Under the pieces are notes generated by a model that ran no database searches, was not told the origin of the DNA, and saw only the letters and a list, made by a program, of their open reading frames with translations. Source: Streptomyces sp. NBC_01446 (GTDB taxonomy: Bacteria; Actinomycetota; Actinomycetes; Streptomycetales; Streptomycetaceae). Taken from it: a stretch of 64,000 nucleotides of DNA. The position numbers were made by a program, and so were the translations under genes. Below are positions 26,098-34,120 of the stretch, one piece after another; positions within the stretch are counted from its first letter, which is position 1; each line of letters begins with the position of its first letter. The stretch is from contig NZ_JAPEPO010000003.1 in assembly GCF_026340095.1 (NCBI RefSeq), forward strand, positions 372,001 through 436,000, written 5' to 3'.

Positions 26098-27579
26098 TCA
26101 CCACAGCCCGAGCTGGGCGGTGGTGTCCTGTTGAAGGTCTCGCGGTTCCTTCCGCCTGTGGGGCGGTTTTGCGCCACCTGCCCGCACCGGGTCAGCTTTG
26201 CGGCTGGCCCGGCTGGCGCGGGTCTTCTGGTCGGCTCCACGCGGTTTCGGCACGCTGGGCGTGCCCCGGTCTCCGGCCACTCCGGTACCGGTTGTGCCGG
26301 CCGATGCGAGGTCGGCGAGGTTACGGGCAGCGTTCTCGTCCCGGTCGATGACCAGGCCGCACGCGTCGCAGGAGAACACTCGCACGTGCAGGGGCAGTTT
26401 GGCTTTCACCGTCTTGCACGACGAGCAGGTTTTCGAGGACGGGTACCAGCGCGAGGCGACGACCGTGGGGCAGGCGTTGCGCCGGCCTTTGTAGGTGAGC
26501 TGACGGCGGATCTCTGCGAATCCGGCATCGGCGATCTTCCGTGCCAGACGGCGGTTGCGGAGCATGCCGGCGACGTTGAGGTCTTCGACCACGACGGTGC
26601 CGTACTCGGCACGCACGGCGGTGGTGAGCTTGTGCAGCGCGTCTTCGCGCAGGTTCGCCACGCGGTGGTGCACGCGGTTGCGTTCGGCGTTCGCCTTGAC
26701 CCATCGTTTCGACGGTTCCCGGCGGATAGTCTTGCCGGTGGCGGGGTCGTGCACGGCCGGCCCTTGGCGGCGCGACACACGACGGGACAGACGCCGCAGC
26801 CGCTTGCGTTCGCCCTCGTAGTGCTTGGGGTTGTCGACGTACCGGATCTGTCCGGCACCGTCGGCCATCACCGCAAGCACCTTCACCCCGAGGTCGATAC
26901 CGACTGCGACACCAGGACGGGCCACGCGGGTGATCTCCCGCTTGACCTCCATCTGGAAGGACACGAACCAGCGGCCCCGCTCATGGCGCACCGTCGCGGA
27001 CAGGATGCGTGCCATTCCGGCCTGCACGCGGGCCACAAGCTTGACGGTGGACTCATGGGTGCGGATGGTTCCGAGCACCGGCAGCGTCACGTGCCCCTCG
27101 TCGGCCACGCGGATGCTACCGGTGGTGAACCGGCACGCAAGACGGGCCTTGCGCTTGGACTTGAAACGTGGCGTACCCATGCGGGCACCCTTGCGGCGGC
27201 CGTTCTTCGACTTCGTGTAGTTGTCGAACGCGGCAGCCGCGTTGGCCAGGCCGGTGCTGTACGCCTCCTTGGAGTTCTCCTGCCACCAGTGGGCATAGCG
27301 CGGATCGGTGCGCTTGACCTGGTTGAACTCCTTACGCAGCGCGGGCAGCGACCACGGCCGCCACGGCGTCAGCTCCTCCTCGGCGACCCCGTACGAGGCT
27401 TCCGCCTTCCGCTGCCACCACGAGGCCGTCACCCAGCCGACAGCCCAGTTGTACGCGGCCCGAGCAGCCCCGCAGTGCGACCGCAGCGCGGATTCCTCAG
27501 TCACATTCGGGTCCAGGGCGAAACGGAACGCCTGCACCACAAAGCCCGGCTGCGGCTGGAACTTCTTCACCCTGAACAC
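26098..27579 (-). CDS. tnpB: TnpB RNA-guided endonuclease, unit 2 (long C-terminal tail)
   Basis: The 493-residue TnpB has RuvC residues Asp229 (GIDLGV), Glu332 (VVEDLNV) and Asp414 (DRDENAARNL). The zinc finger is Cys385/388 and Cys404/407. After the nuclease a tail of about 70 residues follows (GVAGDRGTPSVPKPRGADQK ... PRDLQQDTTAQLGLW). Its DNA reaches the element end, where the guide RNA should be encoded. All catalytic residues are intact. No serine or tyrosine transposase accompanies it. It sits just beyond the operon terminator. Confidence 0.92.
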   Translation of the reverse strand: MFRVKKFQPQPGFVVQAFRFALDPNVTEESALRSHCGAARAAYNWAVGWVTASWWQRKAEASYGVAEEELTPWRPWSLPALRKEFNQVKRTDPRYAHWWQENSKEAYSTGLANAAAAFDNYTKSKNGRRKGARMGTPRFKSKRKARLACRFTTGSIRVADEGHVTLPVLGTIRTHESTVKLVARVQAGMARILSATVRHERGRWFVSFQMEVKREITRVARPGVAVGIDLGVKVLAVMADGAGQIRYVDNPKHYEGERKRLRRLSRRVSRRQGPAVHDPATGKTIRREPSKRWVKANAERNRVHHRVANLREDALHKLTTAVRAEYGTVVVEDLNVAGMLRNRRLARKIADAGFAEIRRQLTYKGRRNACPTVVASRWYPSSKTCSSCKTVKAKLPLHVRVFSCDACGLVIDRDENAARNLADLASAGTTGTGVAGDRGTPSVPKPRGADQKTRASRASRKADPVRAGGAKPPHRRKEPRDLQQDTTAQLGLW

Positions 27580-27845
27580 CCCCTCACCAGCCAGTCATTG
27601 ACTATGCACCACGCATCATGGAACAGATCAACGGATGAGGCAAAAGCCCTGGATGCCTGGCGGGACGAGCACCCCAAGCGTCAGAGAAAAGAAGACGTTC
27701 GTTGAGATCCAACTATGCATCCCGCAGCAGTTGTTAGCCCCCATCCCGGCACTGCGAACGGGGTCGGCCGAGCGAGGACCATCAAGTTCATGCCGCTGCC
27801 CGCGAAGTGAACCGCGGAGCCTGGTTGTGCTATTTCGACTGCAGA

Positions 27846-28493
27846 TCAAGGTCGAGTGCGTCCATCGGCATGGGCGCAGGCGCCCAGCTGCGGAGCCAGC
27901 GGCAGGGGCACGTTGTCCGGCGTCCATGCGTGCAGGGCGACGATCTCAGCACCCCTCAGCGCGGCCTCGGCGAACGCGAAATCGACCGCTTCCTCGCCGG
28001 CCCGCGCCCCGTCGACGCCCAGCACGATCGGCCCGGAGGCGTCCGGTTCCCCGCGCACCACCATCACCGGACAGTGGCCGTGGGCAGTCAGGTAGACCGC
28101 CGTCGATCCCAGCAGCATCCCGACGAAGCCTCCCCTGCCCCGGGATCCGATGACCACCAGATCCGCATCACGCGACTGAGCCTCCAGCACCGTCAGCGCC
28201 TCGCCGGCCACCGCGTCATGGGTGATCTCCACCTGAGGTGCCACGCTGGCGGCACGATGCAGCGCATCGGTCAGCGCGCTCTCGACCTCGTCCGGCAACA
28301 CCCCCTCGGGCGGGCCGAAGGGCGCAGCGGCCGTCGGCCCCGGCCCGGGCGTGATCACTGGCCAGAGGGCATACACGACTCGAAGCCCGGCACGCCGCCA
28401 TCGCGCTTCTCTAGCCGCCACCTCCACCGCTGCGAGGCCGGACGGCGAACCATCCACCCCCACGACGACCAGGTTGCCCACGGCGCCTCCCAT
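27846..28493 (-). CDS. Universal stress protein, second domain truncated
   Basis: The 215-residue product begins MGGAVGNLVVVGVDGSPSGL with a complete first Usp domain, including the nucleotide-binding GSRGRGGFVGMLLGSTA. A second Usp domain starts at GPIVLGVDGARAGEEAVDFA but ends after about 65 residues at LGACAHADGRTRP. Streptomycete tandem Usp proteins are usually near 290 residues, so the 3' end has been lost or frameshifted. It is a cytoplasmic stress or hypoxia-type protein that may not be functional. Confidence 0.85.
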   Translation of the reverse strand: MGGAVGNLVVVGVDGSPSGLAAVEVAAREARWRRAGLRVVYALWPVITPGPGPTAAAPFGPPEGVLPDEVESALTDALHRAASVAPQVEITHDAVAGEALTVLEAQSRDADLVVIGSRGRGGFVGMLLGSTAVYLTAHGHCPVMVVRGEPDASGPIVLGVDGARAGEEAVDFAFAEAALRGAEIVALHAWTPDNVPLPLAPQLGACAHADGRTRP

Positions 28494-28675
28494 GATTGAC
28501 TCGGCCCCTGCTCCCAGCCTGACCGCGCCCACGCGTCCCTGCCACAGGACTGGGCGCCAGCGCATGGCGCCCACCGCCCGAACTGCTGAATGCGCGACGC
28601 CGTCCGCGTCGCCGGGAGCAGTAGCCACGAAACCGCTGCTAGCGTCGCCACGCGTACGACAGGGCGGAGGCCGCT

Positions 28676-29739
28676 GTGGATGACACGGGCATGGGGCGGG
28701 CCTTCATCGGCTCGTTCACCTCGGCAGGTGGGCGCGGGATCGTCATGGCCGACGTGGACCCAGATACCGGAGCGCTGACCGTGACGGGCGCCTTCGGTGC
28801 CGTCGCCGACCCGTCGTATCTCGCCGTCAATCACACGCCGACCGGCCCCGTGCTCTACGCCGTATCCGAAACGGCACCGGGGGCAGTCACCGCCTACGAC
28901 ATCGCCGGTCCCGTGCCCCACCCGATCTGCACCCCTGTGGGGGTGCGCGGAGATGAACCGACGCATCTCACGATCGCCCGCGGCCACCTGCTGACAGCCA
29001 ACTACGGCTCCGGCAGTGTCAGTGTGCTGCCGCTCGCCGCCGACGGTACCCCGCAGCCCCCCCCCCCCCCCCCCCCAGCAGCGTGCTGCTCCACGAGGGC
29101 AGCGGACCACACCCTGACCGGCAGCTGGCAGCGCACACCCACCAAGTTCTTCCCGACCCGTCGGGAAGCTGGGCACTCTCCGTCGACCTCGGCACCGACT
29201 CGGTGCAGTCCTACTCCCTGGACCCAGAAACGGGGGAACTTACCCTGCACGGGGAAATCACACTGCCGCCCGGCACCGGACCACGACATCTTGCCTTCCA
29301 CCCCGCCGGTCGCCACGCCTATGTGCTCGGCGAACTCCACCCCACCGTGACCGTCTGCCGCTGGGACGCAGCGACCGGGGCGCTCGAACCGACGGGGGAA
29401 ACTCCGCTGTTTCCGGAGGGCGCCGACGGCACCGTTTCCCCGTCGGCCCCCGTCGTCTCACGCGATGGACGGCACCTGTGGGTGACAGTACGCGGGACCG
29501 ACACCATCGTCGTCCTTGCACTCGACGAGAGAGGCGAAGAGGCGGAGGTGATCACGTCGGTGCCGTGCGGCGGCCACTGGCCACGCGACCTGGCACTGCA
29601 TCCGTCAAGTAGCCACCTGTACGCCGCGAACGAACGCTCGGGCGATGTCACATGGTTCGACATCGACCACACAACAGGTATCCCCCACCGCGCGGGCTCC
29701 GTGTCCGTGCCAGCCGCGTCCCATGTCATCTTTGCCTGA
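28676..29739 (+). pseudogene. Lactonase (6-phosphogluconolactonase-type beta-propeller), split at a poly-C tract
   Basis: The 5' part starts at a GTG with GGCGGAGG upstream and encodes GRAFIGSFTSAGGRGIVMAD ... THLTIARGHLLTANYGSGSV. At a run of 20 C the frame changes. The 3' part (SVLLHEGSGPHPDRQLAAH ... GPRHLAFHPAGRHAYVLGEL ... SSHLYAANERSGDVTWFDID) completes the seven-bladed propeller typical of YbhE/Pgl-like lactonases. One extra C, or two fewer, would give a 350-residue protein of normal length. It is divergent from the Usp gene. Confidence 0.88.
29057..29076. repeat. Homopolymer of 20 cytosines
   Basis: Twenty consecutive C lie inside the lactonase gene and coincide exactly with the frame break. 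Tracts of this length slip readily in replication and also during sequencing. Confidence 0.95.
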
Positions 29740-29940
29740 CGGCATCCGGCCAACATCCCACTAAGCGAACCGCGGGCACCGCCGCTGCGCCCGGGCGTGC
29801 GCAGAGCCGGCGCCGAGCCGTTGGGCGACCGCGATGACCTCGCACCCGCGCCAGCCGGAGCAGCCGGACAACAACACCCCACGCCCCGCTGCCCGCCAGC
29901 CGCCCCAGATCGCCGACGGCGACATGCCGAGGTGGGGCGC

Positions 29941-30121
29941 CCGGCCTCGCAGCCGCGGCGGTGACGCCACGGCGTTCGCGGTCCCGCAGCACCCACTCAC
30001 GCAAGGTCGCCCGGTTGACACCCAGGTCAGCGCCGATGCTCTTGTAGGTCGCCCCGGGTGTGGACTCGTACAGGGCCACCGCATCGGCCTTGAACTCGTC
30101 CGAGTAGTCCTTCATCGCCAT
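29941..30121 (-). pseudogene. IS3-family OrfA, N-terminal remnant
   Basis: MAMKDYSDEFKADAVALYES, then YKSIGADLGVNRATLREWVL, is the helix-turn-helix start of an IS3-type OrfA. The family sequence stops after about 60 residues; no OrfB follows. Confidence 0.8.
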
Positions 30122-30181
30122 CGGCGGTCTTCTCGCTTCCTCCAGATCAAGCAGACCCAGTATCAGCGTGTCCACCACTCA

Positions 30182-30843
30182 GGGAGAGGCCCCATCCCCT
30201 GGAACCTGACTGACCGCCAGTTCCGCCGCACTCTGGCTTGGTACATCGCCCGCCGGCCAGGCGGCGTCATCGCCGGCGCCTTCCAGTACCACCACCTTGG
30301 CATCCAGATGTTCGAGGACTACGCCGGGACCAGCGACTCCGGCTTCCGCGCCAAGGTCGAAGCCGAACAGGCCCTGGAGCGCGGCGAACACCTTCTCGCC
30401 CTACCCACGCACCATCAGCACGACCTGCGCGGGCCTGCCGCCGACGAAGCCGCGGTCCGGCTCACCGAATTCCGTCAGCGCGCCGACTTCGCCGGCGCCG
30501 TCGTAACCGATCCCCATCGCTTGCGTCGCGTCCTCGGCCGCCACGACCCCAAGGTCTACCCCGGCACCTATGTCACCTGCGTGTTCAACCCCGACAAAGC
30601 ACTGTGCCAACCCCGCGCCGCCCCTACAGGTGAGCGACAGCGCCCCGCCCCGCCCGAATGCCAGCCGCTGCAGTGCCGCAACGTCGCGCTCACCGTCGCC
30701 AACGCCGCTGCCCTCGCCCCGAAGCCGATCATCTCGACGCCCAGGCGGGCAACCGCCCTGCCCTCCCGCCCCTTCTGCTCGCCAACGTCACCGACCGAAG
30801 TGACAAGATCCGCCACTTCCTCGCAATGACGATGCGATCCGCG
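30182..30843 (+). pseudogene. Tyrosine recombinase of a Tn554-like transposon, C-terminal remnant
   Basis: WNLTDRQFRRTLAWYIARRP, then GAFQYHHLGIQMFEDYAG, is the catalytic C-terminal region of a tyrosine recombinase, with the nucleophilic Tyr in DYAG. The sequence continues with DPKVYPGTYVTCVFNPDKAL and CQPLQCRNVALT, a layout I know from streptomycete integrases that occur in multi-recombinase modules. The N-terminal half is missing and the frame breaks near 30700. It is followed at normal distance by a TnpC-like remnant. Confidence 0.7.
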
Positions 30844-30845
30844 AC

Positions 30846-31245
30846 ATGACCACCACCGCCGCCCCCTGCCCGGACAGGTCGAGGTCCGGCCAGCCCTCGA
30901 CGCAATCGCCGCAGAAACCGGCCGACCCCCGAGTGTGCTGGCCCCCGCCGCTCCACTCGGCATCGCCAACACCACTTTCCGCCGCAACTTCCCGGACACC
31001 TGCGCCGAACTCGCGGACACTGCGCGTAACGCGGTCAGCTCCGGGGGCGACGCCTACAACAGGATCAAGGTCGAGAACGCCCGACTCCGGCGCGAGAAGC
31101 GCGACCTGGCCCATCAGCTCGAACTCGCCCTCGCTGCTATCCCATGCCTCAGCACAGACAACGACCGCCTTCGAACCGCACTTCACGAAGCACAGGCAGT
31201 CACCCCCCCTACGCCGACCACCGCGCTAGCTAGGACCGTGGTGCT
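30846..31245 (+). pseudogene. TnpC-like (DUF6262-type) accessory protein remnant
   Basis: After MTTTAAPCPDRS the frame changes. The conserved part then reads VRPALDAIAAETGRPPSVLA, NTTFRRNFPDTCAELAD and a coiled-coil NARLRREKRDLAHQLELALA. This is the small protein normally encoded after the recombinases in such modules. The break near 30885 inactivates it. Confidence 0.6.
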
Positions 31246-31325
31246 GCGAACGGCCCCTATCCACAACCTCCCAGCCAAAGGTTCGTTGAACTGTCCGAAC
31301 GTCCCCGTGATCGGAAGGTGTCGTC

Positions 31326-31730
31326 GTGACCAGTGCTATCTCAGTGGAAGACCGCTGCATCGACGCCTTCAACGAACTCAAAACCAGCCGGCACATCACC
31401 ACCGTGCTCTATCGGCTCAACGACAACCTGGACACTCTCATCGTGGACTTCGAGGGGAGCCTCACCCACGACGAACTCCTCAAAGCCCTGCCCTCCGATC
31501 CACGCCTCGTGGCATATGAACTGCACTTCGCCGACCGGGACGGCAGTCGCAGAGCGGCCATCGTCCTGATCTCCTGGTCGCCCCAAGGCATCAGCCCCGA
31601 GCAGGGGGCAGCGCACGCCGCGGTGTTCGTCGCCCTCAGAAATCAGCTGGCCGGCGTCGACCTTTCCATCGAGGCCATGACCCGGTCCGACCTGGAGTAC
31701 GACCAGCTCGTACGCGCCACCCGGACATAG
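31326..31730 (+). CDS. ADF/cofilin-homology (ADF-H) domain protein
   Basis: The 134-residue product is a single ADF-H domain along its whole length. The order of elements matches eukaryotic cofilin: SVEDRCIDAFNELK (N-terminal helix), TTVLYRLNDNLDTLIVDFEG, THDELLKALPSDPRLVAYEL, then GSRRAAIVLISWSPQGISPE corresponding to cofilin KIVFFTWSPDTAP. An alanine-rich helix (AAVFVALRNQLAGVDLSIEA) stands where cofilin has its long actin-binding helix. The GTG start has GGAAGG upstream. The ADF-H fold is otherwise a eukaryotic actin-binding module, so transfer or a bacterial actin-like partner are both possible. It is monocistronic, between integrase debris and a terminator. Confidence 0.8.
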   Translation: MTSAISVEDRCIDAFNELKTSRHITTVLYRLNDNLDTLIVDFEGSLTHDELLKALPSDPRLVAYELHFADRDGSRRAAIVLISWSPQGISPEQGAAHAAVFVALRNQLAGVDLSIEAMTRSDLEYDQLVRATRT

Positions 31731-31761
31731 CCCGACTCCAGGAGGCTCAGCCTGTGCCTAC

Positions 31762-31787
31762 CCCGTGCGGCCGTAGTCGCACGGGGC
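31762..31787 (+). terminator. Terminator of the ADF-H gene
   Basis: CCCCGTGCG and CGCACGGGG form a perfect 9-bp stem 32 bp after the stop. It lies between convergent genes and may serve both. Confidence 0.75.
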
Positions 31788-31815
31788 TGCCCGGGCGCTT
31801 CAGCTGAGTTGTGCC

Positions 31816-32655
31816 TCAGCGAAAAGCGGCGATGCTACGGGCGACCCAGTCGTTGAACGGGCGCGGGGCACGTCCGAGGACTCGTTCCACGTCCGGGCTG
31901 ATCCGCAGTTCGGCGGGGTTCGGGGCGGCGATGATGTCCAGGGTGTCGTCGGCGAGCTCCGGCGGCACGAACCGGGTCATCGCGGCCTTGGCCTCCTCAC
32001 GGGTGAGTTCGTGGAACCGCACCGGCGAGCCAAGCGCGACGGCGATCGCCTCCGCCTGCTGACGCGGCGTGATCACCTCGGGCCCGGTCAGTTCGAAGAC
32101 CCCGCCGGCGTGCCGGTCGTCCAGCAGGCAAGCCGCCGCGACCTCGGCGATGTCCCCCGGGTCGACGATCGGAACGCCGACATCGCCAAAGGGTGCGGCG
32201 ACCGTCCCTTGCGTGCGGACGGACTCCCCCCAGGCGAAGGCGTTGGAGGCGAAGCCGCCCGGTCGCAGGACCGCCCAGTCCAGGCCGGACTCTCTCAACG
32301 CGTCCTCCACCGCGCGCATCGCGATGCGCGACGGGCCGAGCGGCCTGGTCGCCACTCCTTGCGAAGACAGCAGGACGACCCGGCGGACCCCGCTGGCCGC
32401 GGCCAGGTCGATGATGTCGGTCGGCCTGGCTTCGGGGGCGTGCAGGTCGCCGGAGAGCAGGAGGAACAGCGCCTTCGCCCCGTCCAACGCGAGGGTGAGG
32501 CCCGCCGGCTCGGCCAAGTCAGCCGACACATGCCGAACCCCGTCCGGTACCGCCGCCGCGTGCCGCGACACCGCCGTCACCTGCTCGCCCGCCTCGGCCA
32601 AGGCCTGCGTCAAGGGCCGGCCCACATTCCCGGTAGCCCCGGTCACCACGATCAT
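31816..32655 (-). CDS. NmrA-type NAD(P)-binding protein (atypical SDR)
   Basis: The 279-residue protein starts with the Rossmann motif VTGATGNVGRPL and shows family segments ARPTDIIDLAAASGVRRVVL and LRPGGFASNAFAWGESVRTQ. There is no YxxxK active site, as usual for NmrA-like sensors and quinone-reductase-like members. AGGAGCTG precedes the ATG. It is divergent from an HxlR regulator with a 92-bp shared promoter region, a common redox-sensing pair. Confidence 0.9.
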   Translation of the reverse strand: MIVVTGATGNVGRPLTQALAEAGEQVTAVSRHAAAVPDGVRHVSADLAEPAGLTLALDGAKALFLLLSGDLHAPEARPTDIIDLAAASGVRRVVLLSSQGVATRPLGPSRIAMRAVEDALRESGLDWAVLRPGGFASNAFAWGESVRTQGTVAAPFGDVGVPIVDPGDIAEVAAACLLDDRHAGGVFELTGPEVITPRQQAEAIAVALGSPVRFHELTREEAKAAMTRFVPPELADDTLDIIAAPNPAELRISPDVERVLGRAPRPFNDWVARSIAAFR

Positions 32656-32700
32656 GTTCAGCTCCTAGTCCGTTGTGCACTGCGGCAATTGACGCTAGGA

Positions 32701-32747
32701 GTCCGGCTTACTTTTCGTAAGAACATACCCAGAGGTAAGCTCCGGAC
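32701..32747. promoter_or_regulatory. Nested dyads in the NmrA/HxlR promoter region
   Basis: An inner dyad CTTAC-TTTTC-GTAAG lies at 32707-32721. An outer imperfect dyad GTCCGGCTTAC (32701-32711) and GTAAGCTCCGGAC (32735-32747) ends directly at the HxlR start codon. A binding site for HxlR itself is the likely role. Confidence 0.5.
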
Positions 32748-33158
32748 ATGAGGGAAGGCGCGCAGCTGACGCAGGCCGAGACGGACCAGCGGTATGAGGT
32801 GTTTCACACCGACTGCCCCGCACGCGACGTGGTCGACCACGTGACCAGCAGGTGGGGTATCTGGGTGCTGATCTCCTTGCGTAGCAACGACCTTCGGTTC
32901 TACGAGCTGCGCGACAGCATCCAGGGCATCAGCGAGAAGATGCTCGCTCAGACACTGCGCGCACTGGTCCAGGACGGCCTGGTCTGGCGGGAGGTCGAGC
33001 CGACAACGCCGCCCCAAGTCACCTACGGGCTGACCGAGTTCGGCCAGGACGTCGGTAAGCCACTGACGGACTTGTTCGACCGGATCACACAGCGGCTGCC
33101 GCCCAGCGGAACGTCCGCCACGGAGCGACCGAACCCAGCAGATCGACCGGTGCAGTGA
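32748..33158 (+). CDS. HxlR-family transcriptional regulator
   Basis: The 136-residue winged-helix protein has the HxlR core VVDHVTSRWGIWVLISLRSN, YELRDSIQGISEKMLAQTLR, then DGLVWREVEPTTPPQVTYGL. A cysteine near the N-terminus (FHTDCPARDVV), at the position typical of thiol- or aldehyde-sensing HxlR proteins, may be the sensor. It is divergent from the NmrA-like gene and probably controls it. Confidence 0.9.
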   Translation: MREGAQLTQAETDQRYEVFHTDCPARDVVDHVTSRWGIWVLISLRSNDLRFYELRDSIQGISEKMLAQTLRALVQDGLVWREVEPTTPPQVTYGLTEFGQDVGKPLTDLFDRITQRLPPSGTSATERPNPADRPVQ

Positions 33159-33335
33159 TCCCCGGGCGGGCTTCAACCATTTCACCGCCGGAACGACAAA
33201 CGTTGACCATGACAGGCGAACCGACCATGCATGCCGTACCCGGCCCAGGTACTGAACTAACGCTGCGACGGACCACCTTCTGCCGATGGTGAACACCTGC
33301 CCGACCTGGCTGGATGGTCACTACGGTCCAGCCTC

Positions 33336-34058
33336 ATGACGATCACAACACGTACGGTCGAATACCCGGCCGATGCTCTCGCGATGATCGGGCACCTCGC
33401 GCTCCCTGCCGGTGATGAGAGTCGGCCCGCAGTCCTGATCGGGCCTGAGGGGATGGGGCTCAGCGACGTCGAGCGCCGCCGCGCCGATGCCCTGGCAGAG
33501 CTGGGATACGTGGCGCTGGCCTTTGACCTCCACGGCGGGCGCTATTTGGACAACCCCGAGGAGATGCTGGCCCGTTGCATGCCGCTGCTCGCAGACCCCG
33601 ACCGGATGCGGGGCATTGGCCATGCGGCACTCGAGGTGCTGCGCGCCGAACCGCGGACCGACCTCGACCGGATCGCCGCAATCGGCTACGGCACCGGGGG
33701 CGCGGTTGTGCTGGAACTCGGGCGCGATGGAGTCGACTTGCGCGCGATCGGTACGGTCAACGCACTGACCACGGGTCGACCGGGCGAGGCGGCACGCATT
33801 CGCTGCCCCGTGTGGGCTGGGGTCGGATCGGAAGACCCGATCATGCCGCCCGCGCAACGGGAAGCGTTCACCGCCGAGATGCGGGACGCGGGCGTCGACT
33901 GGCGTTGCGTGGTCTACGGCGGGGCCCTGCACGCCTTCCACCACCCACCGGTCAACCACACCACACCCCCAGGCGTCGGCTACCACCCACGACACGCACA
34001 GCGAGCCTGGCGCGACATCGTCGATCTGCTTGCCGAATGCCTGCCCGTAACAGATTGA
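33336..34058 (+). CDS. Dienelactone-hydrolase-family protein lacking the nucleophile
   Basis: The 240-residue alpha/beta-hydrolase fits the dienelactone hydrolase family in length and motifs (AFDLHGGRYLD; Asp167 in GSEDPIMPP; His199 in ALHAFHHPP). The nucleophile elbow reads GYGTGG (117-122), with Gly where active enzymes have Cys or Ser. It may therefore be a non-hydrolytic relative or use another residue. It stands alone downstream of HxlR, and a TnpB unit begins right after its stop. Confidence 0.85.
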   Translation: MTITTRTVEYPADALAMIGHLALPAGDESRPAVLIGPEGMGLSDVERRRADALAELGYVALAFDLHGGRYLDNPEEMLARCMPLLADPDRMRGIGHAALEVLRAEPRTDLDRIAAIGYGTGGAVVLELGRDGVDLRAIGTVNALTTGRPGEAARIRCPVWAGVGSEDPIMPPAQREAFTAEMRDAGVDWRCVVYGGALHAFHHPPVNHTTPPGVGYHPRHAQRAWRDIVDLLAECLPVTD

Positions 34059-34065
34059 AGGCTCC

Positions 34066-34081
34066 CCTCCCTGAAGGGAGG
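34066..34081. repeat. Right-end hairpin of TnpB unit 3
   Basis: CCTCCC-TGAA-GGGAGG lies eight bases after the hydrolase stop and 40 bp beyond the tnpB remnant. It has the style of an IS605-like right end and could also terminate the hydrolase transcript. Confidence 0.55.
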
Positions 34082-34120
34082 AGATTCTCCACCCTCCAGG
34101 GCTGTGCGGGGATTTACGGC

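Noticed and set aside
26095..27705. A 536-residue plus-strand frame opposite TnpB 2
   Set aside because: It has shadow composition; the minus-strand frame carries all TnpB motifs.
30846..31519. A longer protein reading from the TnpC-like remnant through the ADF-H gene start
   Set aside because: The frame stays open by chance past the end of TnpC homology; the GTG at 31326 with GGAAGG and the colinear ADF-H motifs lie in another frame.
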